30,826 bases of DNA from contig JAEEWS010000038.1 of NCBI GenBank assembly GCA_016287765.1, positions 1 to 30,826 on the forward strand, in the 5' to 3' direction. The DNA comes from Lachnospiraceae bacterium. Its GTDB lineage: Bacteria; Bacillota_A; Clostridia; Lachnospirales; Lachnospiraceae. A program made the translations under genes and the position numbers. Positions 6,970 through 15,227 of this stretch are shown in pieces. Below the pieces are notes generated by a model. That model was not told the origin of the DNA and did no database searches. It saw only the letters and a list, made by a program, of their open reading frames with translations. Numbering within the stretch: position 1 is the first letter of the stretch; every line of letters begins with the position of its first letter.

Positions 6970-6998
6970 TTGCAAAAATCGTGTTTTTTTGTTATAGT
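6970..6998 (+). promoter_or_regulatory. Promoter of degV
   Basis: TTGCAA (6970-6975) and TATAGT (6993-6998) with a 17-base spacer are located immediately after the repeat and 35 bases before the degV start. Confidence 0.65.
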
Positions 6999-7032
6999 AA
7001 CAAAAATCATTGATCTAAACAGGGGACAAAAA

Positions 7033-7875
7033 ATGGTAAAGATAATTTCCGACAGCACCTGCGACCTTTCACCGGAATTGGTGCAGAAGTATAATATAGG
7101 CATAATCCCGCTCTACGTGAATCTGGGAAACAAGGAATACAAGGATGGCGTGGACATAGATCCCGATGAGCTTTACAAGTGGTCCGATGCCACGGGAGAA
7201 ACGCCCAAGACTGCGGCACCCAGCGTGTCGGATATATTGAAATTCCTGGATATGAACAGTGAAGATGAATATGTGATCTTCACCATTTCATCCTCCATGT
7301 CCGCCAGCTTCAACAATTGTCGTCTGGCAGCCGAGACTGCGGAAATGACCGACAGGGTGTTTATAGTGGATTCCGCCAATCTGTCCACAGGTATAGGTCT
7401 TCAAGTCCTCAGGGCATGTGAGCTGGCAGCGGAGGGAAAGACCGGCGCCGAGATCGTTGCCGAGATCGAAAAGATCAAGGGGAAGGTGAGAGCCAGCTTT
7501 GTCATCGACACCCTGACCTATCTCCACAGAGGAGGCAGATGCTCCGGCCTTGCGGCTTTCTTTGGATCTGCGTTAAAGCTTCATCCGCGCATATCTGTTG
7601 ACGACGGGGCAATGCATCCCGAGAAGAAATACAGAGGAAAAATGGACAAGGTGGTCATGGATTATGTGACCGATATGGAAGAAGCTCTTAAGAATGCAGA
7701 CAGCAAGCGGGTTTTCATCACACATTCCACCTGTGATCCCGAAATAGTGGAAGCGGTAAGAAGTTATCTTGAAAGCCTGGGGCTGTTCGAGGAGATAATC
7801 GAGACCCATGCGGGAGGAGTTATCTCATCCCATTGCGGCCCGGGGACTTTGGGAGTATTGTTTATATCGAAATAA
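7033..7875 (+). CDS. DegV family fatty-acid-binding protein
   Basis: The 280-residue product is the usual DegV length and shows the family signatures: MVKIISDSTCDLSPEL at the N-terminus, PLYVNLGNKEYKDGVDI, KTAAPSVSDI, the ISSSMSASFNN loop, DSANLSTGIG, DTLTYLHRGGR and a C-terminal GGVISSHCGPGTLGVLF. DegV/FakB proteins bind a fatty acid and present it to the kinase FakA for phospholipid synthesis. No fakA is adjacent. The ATG at 7033 is chosen because AGGGGA lies just upstream; the same frame is open further up only because it reads through the end of the ABC gene region and the repeat. The gene is monocistronic, with its own promoter and a terminator shared with the convergent chemoreceptor gene. 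Confidence 0.92.
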   Translation: MVKIISDSTCDLSPELVQKYNIGIIPLYVNLGNKEYKDGVDIDPDELYKWSDATGETPKTAAPSVSDILKFLDMNSEDEYVIFTISSSMSASFNNCRLAAETAEMTDRVFIVDSANLSTGIGLQVLRACELAAEGKTGAEIVAEIEKIKGKVRASFVIDTLTYLHRGGRCSGLAAFFGSALKLHPRISVDDGAMHPEKKYRGKMDKVVMDYVTDMEEALKNADSKRVFITHSTCDPEIVEAVRSYLESLGLFEEIIETHAGGVISSHCGPGTLGVLFISK

Positions 7876-7886
7876 GCATAAAAATT

Positions 7887-7916
7887 GGGCAGTCGCTTAA
7901 GACTGCCCTTATTTTT
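7887..7916. terminator. Bidirectional terminator between degV and the chemoreceptor gene
   Basis: GGGCAGTC (7887-7894) pairs perfectly with GACTGCCC (7901-7908). T-rich sequence follows on the plus side (7909-7920) and A-rich sequence precedes it (7878-7884), so it can serve both convergent genes. Confidence 0.85.
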
Positions 7917-9934
7917 TATTTCAGTGTGAAATTCTTAAGATCATCCATTATATCGGAAGAATAGCCGTTGAGTTTCGCCGAAACATCTGAAAGCTTCACG
8001 GTTTCTGCGGATATCTTGTCGCTGTCCTTTACGATCATGCCGCTCAGATCCAGGATCCGGTTTACGGTTTTCGCCTGTTTTTCGGTGGCGTCCGCATTGT
8101 TCGCCGCAACTCCGTTTATGCGTTCAACTCCGTCTGCGATCTCTCCGATGGCCTCAGTGGCACGGGTGATGTCGGTGTAGATGGACTCGAAGGAGGAGTT
8201 GGAGTGCTCTACGCCTGCGGTGCAGCGCTCCATGTCACGCATACAATCGTCCGCTTTCCGGTTGATCTGCTCTATGTTTTGAGTGATGGCTTCAACCAGC
8301 TCACTGATGTGGGTGGCGGCATCTGTGGATTGATTTGCAAGGGCTCCCACTTCTCCTGCGACCACTGCAAAGCCTCTGCCCGCTTCACCGGCTCTTGCTG
8401 CCTCGATGGAGGCATTCAGGGAAAGCAGGTTGGTCTGGGAAGAAATATCTTCGATGGTGACTGTAATGCCTTTGATCTGATCCACAGTTTCCGCAGTGGT
8501 ACGTATCAGAGCCGTGAGCTCCTTAATGGTGGCATTTAGAGTAGAGAAGCTTTCAGTCATACCTCTGAGCTCTGTCCTGCCTTCATCTGAGGAGTGAACA
8601 GTTTCAAGGCAAAGCTCCTTGGCTTGACTGGAATTTTCCGCCAGTTTGGAGGAAACCCCCGCCAGCTCAGTAGCACCGTTGGCAACCTTGGCTATGGAAC
8701 TGTTCAGTCCGTTCAGGTAGTCGTTCAGCTGCTCGATGGACTTGTTCTGGGAATTACCGGAATCGCTGAGGCCAAGAGATATGCCCGAGCATTCTTCCGC
8801 ACTTGCATGCATATCTTCCGTGATCCCGCTGAGATTAATGAGCATTTCCCGCATACGGCTTATGTATTCGTTCATCTTTTCGCTGAGGGTGGTGATCTCG
8901 TTATTGCCCTGAGGCTTGATCTCCGTGGTAAAATCACCGTCGCTCAAGTCGCCGATCTTGCCGCTTACCTTGGTTACGGGATTCAGGTATTTCCTGATTA
9001 TGAAATTGAGCAGTACCGACGCCAGGGCAAGAAGCACGAGCGCAGCTCCAATGTTCAGGTACATTGAGGACAGGATGCTGTTTAAGACTACATTATAAGG
9101 AGTGGCGCTGACCACAACCCAGGAGGTGGCTTCAACCAGCGTGGCGGCATACATCATCTTGACACCTTCAGGTGTCTTAACGGTCTTCACCTTATTTTCC
9201 GCAGAGGCGGAAGTCTTATTAAGTTCGCCAAACACACTTGCAAGTCCCTGTATGATAGGATCCGTGCAGTTGTCCAGAGTTGAGCCCACCACGTTTTCGT
9301 CGGTGCTGAGCATTATATCCAGGGTATTAATGTTCACCAGATAAAATCCGGTCTCAGAGTAGCTGGATTTAAAATTGTGGATCCTGGAATCCAATTTATC
9401 AAAAGTGATGTCGCTGCTCAAAACGACGTTGGTGTCCAGCATCATGGAGCAGGCAAGGCAGGTTTTACCCGTGGAAGCATCCAGATAGGGGTCGGAAGTA
9501 AAAATGCCGCCGTTGGCATTTATGGCACCCTTGTACCAGGTCCTGTCCGTGAAGACAAAATCGGAAGAGGGGATCCACCCTGATCCGTCAAGGAAGGTAC
9601 CGTCTGACCCGTAGCCTATATATATGTCTTGAAAATCCGAATCCCCGGAAGTAAGTTTTAAGAGAAGCTGCTTTACCGTATCGCGGGACTGTTCGGGCAT
9701 GGATTTGTATATCCTGGCGGTCTGCTCGACCTTTCCCTTGATAAGGCTCCACCAGTTGTAGATCTCGTAGGAATAGTTGATGGATTCGCGCCCCAGAAGT
9801 GTTTCCGTGAGATCGTTGATGTGGTCCGCCTGCTGCCCTGAGCTGATGGCGGTTACGATCAGAATGATGCATACTACTGTTGCAATGACACGTGTAAGAA
9901 AGATTTGCTTTAAAGACTTTCTTTTTTTATTCAA
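7916..9934 (-). CDS. Methyl-accepting chemotaxis protein with dCache-type sensor
   Basis: This transmembrane chemoreceptor has 672 residues. TM1 is at about 11-31, followed by an extracellular dCache-like domain at 35-285 (DRTWYKGA, TSDPYLDASTGK). TM2 is at about 292-313, then HAMP, then the cytoplasmic signalling domain with the conserved tip DISSQTNLLSLNASIEAARA and GEAGRGFAVVAGEVGALA (about 497-540). There is no C-terminal pentapeptide tether for CheR. The start is taken as TTG at 9934 because the apparent ATG at 9949 sits inside the ribosome binding site itself: GGGAGGG lies 6 bases before the TTG, and the protein then starts MNKKRKSLKQIF. A TATAAT-like -10 is visible on this strand at 9977-9982. 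It implies a motile, chemotactic cell; the ligand is unknown, though dCache domains often bind amino acids or other small metabolites. Confidence 0.93.
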   Translation of the reverse strand: MNKKRKSLKQIFLTRVIATVVCIILIVTAISSGQQADHINDLTETLLGRESINYSYEIYNWWSLIKGKVEQTARIYKSMPEQSRDTVKQLLLKLTSGDSDFQDIYIGYGSDGTFLDGSGWIPSSDFVFTDRTWYKGAINANGGIFTSDPYLDASTGKTCLACSMMLDTNVVLSSDITFDKLDSRIHNFKSSYSETGFYLVNINTLDIMLSTDENVVGSTLDNCTDPIIQGLASVFGELNKTSASAENKVKTVKTPEGVKMMYAATLVEATSWVVVSATPYNVVLNSILSSMYLNIGAALVLLALASVLLNFIIRKYLNPVTKVSGKIGDLSDGDFTTEIKPQGNNEITTLSEKMNEYISRMREMLINLSGITEDMHASAEECSGISLGLSDSGNSQNKSIEQLNDYLNGLNSSIAKVANGATELAGVSSKLAENSSQAKELCLETVHSSDEGRTELRGMTESFSTLNATIKELTALIRTTAETVDQIKGITVTIEDISSQTNLLSLNASIEAARAGEAGRGFAVVAGEVGALANQSTDAATHISELVEAITQNIEQINRKADDCMRDMERCTAGVEHSNSSFESIYTDITRATEAIGEIADGVERINGVAANNADATEKQAKTVNRILDLSGMIVKDSDKISAETVKLSDVSAKLNGYSSDIMDDLKNFTLK

Positions 9935-10067
9935 GTTGATCCCTCCCATTTTAGAAATTTTAACCCAATATAGAAAATTATATCCATAAAATTGGGAAAA
10001 ATCTACCGTTCTGACAGAATATTTTTAGATATTTTAATTGAGTCTTTTTATTTTTTGAAAATTAAAG

Positions 10068-10073
10068 TATAAT
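10068..10073 (+). promoter_or_regulatory. -10 element for the nitroreductase-like gene
   Basis: A consensus TATAAT lies in a very AT-rich divergent intergenic region. The -35 region 17 bases upstream (TTTTTA) is weak. The same interval holds CCCAAT (9964-9969) and ATTGGG (9991-9996) flanking the -10 of the divergent chemoreceptor gene. Confidence 0.45.
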
Positions 10074-10121
10074 CCCTTATTGGGGGAAATGGGGCAAAAT
10101 AAGATAAGGCAGGAATAGAAT

Positions 10122-10778
10122 ATGACAGAAAAAGAAGCTATATTTCGCAGACATTCGGTAAGAAATTATCAGGATAAGAAGATCGAGGAAAGCAAGATCA
10201 CTCTCATCAAAGAAAAGATCGCGGAGATCAACAAAGAAGGAGATCTGAACATTCACTTTTCCGAAGACGCGGGCAAGACTTTCAGAAGTTTTTTAAGCCG
10301 CATGTCGGGCCTGGGATCCGCGCCCTCAGCCATAGTCTGTGCCGGCAAGGACAGTGAAGACCTGGATCAGCGCGTGGGCTACTACGGAGAAAAGCTGGTG
10401 CTCTACCTGCAGCAGCTGGGGCTCAACACCTGTTGGGTGGGCATGTTCAGTAAGAAGCAGGCTGAGCTTCTGGTAGCGCCCGAAACCGGCGAACGTACCG
10501 TTATCGCTATCGCCGTGGGTTACGGAGTAAACCAGGGTAAAGAGCGCAAGACCAAGACTCCCTCAGAAGTGTGGGAAGGCCCCGATGAAAAGCCCGATTG
10601 GTTCGTGGAAGGCGTGAATGCCGCGCTTCTCGCTCCCACTGCCATGAATCAGCAGAAATTCACTATCCGCTTAAATGAAGATGAAACCGTGGACTTCATT
10701 GACAACGGCGGAGTTTTCAGTCAGGTGGATCTGGGCATAGTAAAATATCATTTTGAAGTAGGCAGCGAACGAAAATGA
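10122..10778 (+). CDS. Nitroreductase family protein (TM1586-like)
   Basis: A 218-residue protein with the nitroreductase-type N-terminus (EAIFRRHSVRNYQDKKIEE) for FMN phosphate contact, SAPSAIVCAGKDSEDLDQRV, YLQQLGLNTCWVGMF in the middle, and a second half beginning PDWFVEGVNAALLAPTAMNQQKF. The arrangement matches the TM1586/putative nitroreductase group, in which one chain contains two half-domains. An FMN- and NAD(P)H-dependent reduction is likely, but the substrate cannot be inferred. AGGA lies about 8 bases before the ATG. The stop TGA (10776-10778) is the first part of a palindromic repeat arm, as seen for ABC subunit 2, so the native C-terminus may differ. Confidence 0.88.
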   Translation: MTEKEAIFRRHSVRNYQDKKIEESKITLIKEKIAEINKEGDLNIHFSEDAGKTFRSFLSRMSGLGSAPSAIVCAGKDSEDLDQRVGYYGEKLVLYLQQLGLNTCWVGMFSKKQAELLVAPETGERTVIAIAVGYGVNQGKERKTKTPSEVWEGPDEKPDWFVEGVNAALLAPTAMNQQKFTIRLNEDETVDFIDNGGVFSQVDLGIVKYHFEVGSERK

Positions 10779-10926
10779 ACCTTTGGGGACGGGGTTAGTG
10801 GTTCACATTTTGACCCTTTGGGGACGGGGTTAGAGGTTCATTTTTCGGCGCAAAGCGCCAAAATGAACCTCTAACCCCGTCCCCAAAGGGTCAAAATGTG
10901 AACCACCAACCCCGCCCCCAGAGGGT
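10775..10926. repeat. Nested palindromic GGGGACGGGG repeat, copy C (two arms each side)
   Basis: Two left arms (TTTGGGGACGGGGTTAGTGG and TTTGGGGACGGGGTTAGAGG types) face two right arms around the centre GGCGCAAAGCGCC (10848-10860). The inner arms pair perfectly; the outermost right arm has drifted (CCAACCCCGCCCCCAGAGGG). The 27 bases at the centre are the exact reverse complement of those in copies F and G. The element fills the gap between the nitroreductase-like and DUF2804 genes. Confidence 0.92.
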
Positions 10927-10962
10927 AATTATATCCGCAAAAACTATATAGGAGGAGAGACT

Positions 10963-12036
10963 ATGAGAAATCACGAAATTGTAAAAGCCACGCCCCTGTT
11001 GGATGAAAAGGGCAATCTGACGGAACCGGGATGGGCAAGACAGCCTGTTTTTGAGTACAAAAGGGAAGCCATAAAGGCACCCAAGTTTCGCATTAAAGAA
11101 TGGGACTATTATATTGTGATCCATGACGGCAGACGGGATGGGACCGAGAGCTTTGCCACCGCCTTCACGATTTCCGATGACGGCTATATCGGTCTTCAGT
11201 CTGTTTCGCTTCTCCATCTGGATGAAGGAAATTCAAGCGAGCATACGGAGACTGTGCTGAACGCTTTTCCCATGGGCAAGCTTCATTTGCCGGAAAGTTC
11301 CAAGTCCGGCGATGTAAATTACGAGGATGACCGCCTTAAGATGAGCTTCAAAAAGAACGCGGCCAAGAGACGCATCACCTGTGAATTCAAGAATTTCCAA
11401 GACGGAAAGACCTTGACGGCGGACATACTCCTCACCCAGCTTAAGGCTGACAGCATGTCCATTGCCACACCCTGGGACAAGAAGGCTCATTTCTACTACA
11501 ATCAGAAGATAAATTGTATGCCTGCAAAGGGTGAAGTTACCTTTGACGGAAAGACCTACACCTTCGACCCCGAGTTTGACTATGCCACACTGGACTGGGG
11601 CCGCGGCGTGTGGACCTACGACAATACCTGGTATTGGGGCAACGGCAATGCAAAGGTGGACGGCCACAATTTCGGCTTTAATATAGGCTACGGCTTCGGA
11701 AATACAAGTGCAGCTTCGGAAAACATAGTTTTTCTCGACGGTGTGGCGCATAAACTGGACGACGTTGATTTTGGCATACCTAACGACGTCTCCTTTAAGG
11801 ATATGGCATCTCCGGAATACATGAAGCCTTGGCACATGACCTCTTCGGACGGCAGGTTTGAGGCTGAATTTGTTCCTGTTCTCGACCGCTTTGCCAAGAT
11901 GGACTTTAAAGTCATAGTTTCCGACCAGCATCAGGTCTTCGGCCGTATGACAGGAAAGGCAAAGCTTGACGACGGCACGGAGCTGGAGTTCAAGGATATT
12001 CTTGTGTTTGCGGAGAAGGTGCATAACAGGTACTAA
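10963..12036 (+). CDS. DUF2804 family protein
   Basis: This 357-residue soluble protein shows the hallmarks of DUF2804: an N-terminal LLDEKGNLTEPGWARQPVFEY, the KEWDYYIV segment, and the conserved ATLDWGRGVWTYDNTWYWGN motif, followed by GHNFGFNIGYGFGNTSAASE. No signal peptide is present. The biochemical function of the family is not established; the fold resembles carotenoid-synthesis CrtC-like or lipocalin-related beta barrels, which is weak guidance. A strong ribosome binding site (TAGGAGGAGAG) precedes the ATG. It sits after repeat copy C, and a -10-like TATATA lies just upstream. It is separated from the following lipoprotein gene by 35 bases without a clear terminator. Confidence 0.88.
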   Translation: MRNHEIVKATPLLDEKGNLTEPGWARQPVFEYKREAIKAPKFRIKEWDYYIVIHDGRRDGTESFATAFTISDDGYIGLQSVSLLHLDEGNSSEHTETVLNAFPMGKLHLPESSKSGDVNYEDDRLKMSFKKNAAKRRITCEFKNFQDGKTLTADILLTQLKADSMSIATPWDKKAHFYYNQKINCMPAKGEVTFDGKTYTFDPEFDYATLDWGRGVWTYDNTWYWGNGNAKVDGHNFGFNIGYGFGNTSAASENIVFLDGVAHKLDDVDFGIPNDVSFKDMASPEYMKPWHMTSSDGRFEAEFVPVLDRFAKMDFKVIVSDQHQVFGRMTGKAKLDDGTELEFKDILVFAEKVHNRY

Positions 12037-12071
12037 TAGGGTTTTTAACTACGTTTACAGTGGGGTATATC

Positions 12072-15000
12072 ATGAAGAAAAAGGCAATATTCTTAGTAGC
12101 AATACTAGTTTTATTGGCGGGATGTTCCAATAAAAAAAGTCAGGATCCGTTATTGGAACAATTAAAAATAATCTCCGAGCAGATCAGCATTATGGAGGAA
12201 AACAACGCTGAGCTGGCTGAACAATTGAAAGAGGCTCGAGAAAAGACTCAGGAGATAAAATCAGGTAAATCAGCACCTTCAGGGGAGTCTTCTTTACCGA
12301 CCTCCACGCCTACGCCCACGAACAGCCCGCGCCCTACTTATACTTCAACTCCCACTCTCTCTCCTACCAAGGCGCCGTCGGAGCTGGATATTATTTATTC
12401 CAAGCCGGATGCCTTCACTTTTATCACAAAGGCAAATGAAAAGGAGGATTATTGGCAAAAAAGCGAGGTCCTTGCCGGAAACACGATAAAAATTGAAAAG
12501 GGTTTAAAAAAGGGAACGGCTTATGTAAGTGTTTATTTTCCGAAGGATCAGGAAACAGACGGTGATTACAATTTGGAATGGTGGATCGATAACAGGAATG
12601 GATCCTATTTTGCAGGGAACGATAACAAAGTCAATGCGGTCGAGATAAGAAAAATCGGTAAAAAAGTTCGGCTAAGGGTGGATTATTCTTTTAATAATGC
12701 TGCGAAAGAGGCCAGGCTTGTTGTTAAGGTTCATCATAAAGGGAAAACGACTAATAAGGTATACATTTATGATTATCTGGTAAAAGAGGATACGGGAGAA
12801 GAATACAGCTATGAAGAATTCAGCGATTCATACATAGAAGTGTACGATCTCATCGGAACGAACGGAGAAAATAATGTAGATAGGGATTTTGTGTTCCTTG
12901 CTGATGGAGTTGATTTTAATAAAGATGGATCAAATGCAAAAACAATTTATAAGTCGGACCCTATCGGTTCATCTTTTGTTGAGAACTGTGAAAAGGTTAG
13001 ATTGACGATCGGAGCCGCAACCGATGAAGGTTGGTGGGATTCCAGTGAAACAAATCTTTTTGCTGAAATGGACAAGCCTGATTTTCTCAGTAACGGATAT
13101 CTTAAGGTATATTTTTGTGTTCCGGAAGATAGCGATGTTGATGGTAACTATGTTTTTGAAGTGCTTATTAATGAGATAAATTTTCGGTCCATATTTAATG
13201 AAATTAAGGATATATCTTTTGATGTACAAAAAGCAAACCGGTATTTTGACATTGTGATTCCTTATGATGAGAGAATAAATAATTATGATGGATTAACGGT
13301 AATGATAAAAAGCCATCATAAAGGAACAACCAAAACAGATTTAGAGATATATGGTTACAGTTTTTATGATGCAAGCGGAAACAATGTATTATACGATCTG
13401 AACGATATTGATCTCACAGCAACCCATTATAACCATTCGATCAAATCCAGGACTGGGATCGATCATGAAATAGTAAACGAAGATGGAGACAGTATAAGCA
13501 CGTTTTTTGAATCAAATAAAACCGGTCTGTGCTTTTCTCCTTATAAAGAGGAGGTTTTCGATAATGCTCTTTATGAGATCACTGCATCATTGGATGAGGA
13601 CGTTGCATTAAAAAACAGTAATTGTCGGATCACTGTTTTTGCTCCCGGCAATATGTCTATTGGCCGGGGTGTTAAGTGTAACACCGATGTTTACGGAAAG
13701 GATGATAAAGGGGAAGACCTTCTGTTAACAAGTTTTTCAATAGACTTTGATCCACAGAAAATTATGGATAAAGAGAATACTCTTGTATTTTCCGATGAAA
13801 AAGGCTATTACATAACGATCAATAAGCCTTTAAACATAGAAGAGGATCTGTCAGGTGATATTAAAGTGATGATCACCCTGGTTCAAACAAGTGCCGAAGG
13901 ATATATAACGGATATTACTTTTGATGATTATGTTCATGGCATATATTCCCTCAATATTGCAGATGTAGGCATATTTAGGGATGAATCGGAAAATATCCCG
14001 AGTGTAGCATTTGTTCCGGATAAAGTCGGAAGAAAAATATATCTGGAAGATTTTGAAAATCAGTTATTTACAAACAGCGAACTACAGGTTATTCCCGCAT
14101 CTGATCTATACGGTGATGTCAGGGCGGTAATCGAGAGTTTAAATACGGATATAGCTACAGTAACAGATTCAGGGGTAATAAAACCCATAAAAGCAGGTAC
14201 GGCAAGGATAAAAGCCACTGAAGTGGATAGTGAGGCCGTAGCGGAATATGAATTGACTATAATCGATCCTTACCTGGAGATCGAAAATGCCAGATTTGTT
14301 GTTTTTACCGATAATGATAAATCATTTGGTGTAAATCCCGTTGGTTTTGAAGGGGGAAAATATAAATGGACCAGTTCGGCACCTGGTATTATCTCGGTGG
14401 ATCAGAACGGGAATATAAAAGGTGTTTCGGCCGGAAATGCAACTATTACCGTATGTGATACGATTACGGGATATAAGGGCACCATTGATGTAAAATGTAT
14501 TGATTCCGGAGGTATTAATTATTCCGATTATATTACCATCACAAGACATCCTGAAATAAGCGATGAGATCCAATCCAGGGTGGAGGAGCTTCTGTATACG
14601 GTTTATGTGCCGGTTTATGATTTCTATAATTACGGAGAATTCAGGCATATGAGCCTTAAGTACGATCACATATTGGATCAGGGTGTTTTCGGTGTTACCT
14701 CGGTATTGATAGATGAGCCTATTATTACAATGGATATAACAGCATTAAAAGAAAATCATTATGATGTTATTACGCATGAACTTATACATACCGCACAAAA
14801 TTATCCTTTTATAACAACTTCGGGAGAAGATGTGACATGGCTCGGAGAAGGGCTTACCGATTATGGAAGATATATGTTCGGAATATGGAATGATCTGGAT
14901 GGATGGACCTTGACACCATATTCTCCCGGACAGAATTATGATAACAGTTATGGAGTGACGGGTAATTTTATTAAATTTGTTGTTGATAATTATGACAGTC

Positions 15001-15125
15001 AATTTGCGGTTAAATTGAATGATGCATTTAAAGAAGAGAAGTATTCACATGATCTGTGGAAAGTACGTACCGGCTATTCCATAGAAGAACTTTGGGAAAG
15101 ATATGCATCGGGAATAACTAAATAA
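12072..15125 (+). CDS. Large lipoprotein with Ig-like domains and BSP-type metallopeptidase domain
   Basis: The product is about 1017 residues. The order of parts is: lipoprotein signal with lipobox LAGC (MKKKAIFLVAILVLLAGC), a short coiled coil (LLEQLKIISEQISIMEENNA), a Thr/Pro-rich linker (TSTPTPTNSPRPTYTSTPT), several unrecognised beta-rich modules, two Big_2-like Ig domains (the second with KWTSSAPGIISVDQNGNIKG), and a C-terminal basic-secretory-protein-like peptidase domain. The last has HELIH at 902-906, GEGLTDYGRYMFG and YDNSYGVTGNFIKFV. It is presumably anchored to the outer face of the membrane, reaching through the wall by the linker. The ATG at 12072 is chosen over GTG 12060 because it starts the signal peptide directly. 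Base composition is clearly more AT-rich than in flanking genes. Substrate unknown. Confidence 0.85.
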   Translation: MKKKAIFLVAILVLLAGCSNKKSQDPLLEQLKIISEQISIMEENNAELAEQLKEAREKTQEIKSGKSAPSGESSLPTSTPTPTNSPRPTYTSTPTLSPTKAPSELDIIYSKPDAFTFITKANEKEDYWQKSEVLAGNTIKIEKGLKKGTAYVSVYFPKDQETDGDYNLEWWIDNRNGSYFAGNDNKVNAVEIRKIGKKVRLRVDYSFNNAAKEARLVVKVHHKGKTTNKVYIYDYLVKEDTGEEYSYEEFSDSYIEVYDLIGTNGENNVDRDFVFLADGVDFNKDGSNAKTIYKSDPIGSSFVENCEKVRLTIGAATDEGWWDSSETNLFAEMDKPDFLSNGYLKVYFCVPEDSDVDGNYVFEVLINEINFRSIFNEIKDISFDVQKANRYFDIVIPYDERINNYDGLTVMIKSHHKGTTKTDLEIYGYSFYDASGNNVLYDLNDIDLTATHYNHSIKSRTGIDHEIVNEDGDSISTFFESNKTGLCFSPYKEEVFDNALYEITASLDEDVALKNSNCRITVFAPGNMSIGRGVKCNTDVYGKDDKGEDLLLTSFSIDFDPQKIMDKENTLVFSDEKGYYITINKPLNIEEDLSGDIKVMITLVQTSAEGYITDITFDDYVHGIYSLNIADVGIFRDESENIPSVAFVPDKVGRKIYLEDFENQLFTNSELQVIPASDLYGDVRAVIESLNTDIATVTDSGVIKPIKAGTARIKATEVDSEAVAEYELTIIDPYLEIENARFVVFTDNDKSFGVNPVGFEGGKYKWTSSAPGIISVDQNGNIKGVSAGNATITVCDTITGYKGTIDVKCIDSGGINYSDYITITRHPEISDEIQSRVEELLYTVYVPVYDFYNYGEFRHMSLKYDHILDQGVFGVTSVLIDEPIITMDITALKENHYDVITHELIHTAQNYPFITTSGEDVTWLGEGLTDYGRYMFGIWNDLDGWTLTPYSPGQNYDNSYGVTGNFIKFVVDNYDSQFAVKLNDAFKEEKYSHDLWKVRTGYSIEELWERYASGITK

Positions 15126-15227
15126 AAGTTGCACCATTTTGAATTAATATTATATGATGCATACGCAATTTGAGAATGAGAGCAATTATTGTTGGAGGAT
15201 TTTTGGTAGTTTATTTAGGGAGGTATT

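Noticed and set aside
6829..7032. A 68-residue N-terminal extension of DegV
   Set aside because: The extension reads across the end of the ABC gene, the repeat and the degV promoter. DegV family proteins begin at the MVKIISDSTCDL start, which has its own ribosome binding site.
8204..9067. Plus-strand frames opposite the chemoreceptor gene
   Set aside because: They are shadows of the minus-strand gene, whose HAMP and signalling domains are unmistakable.
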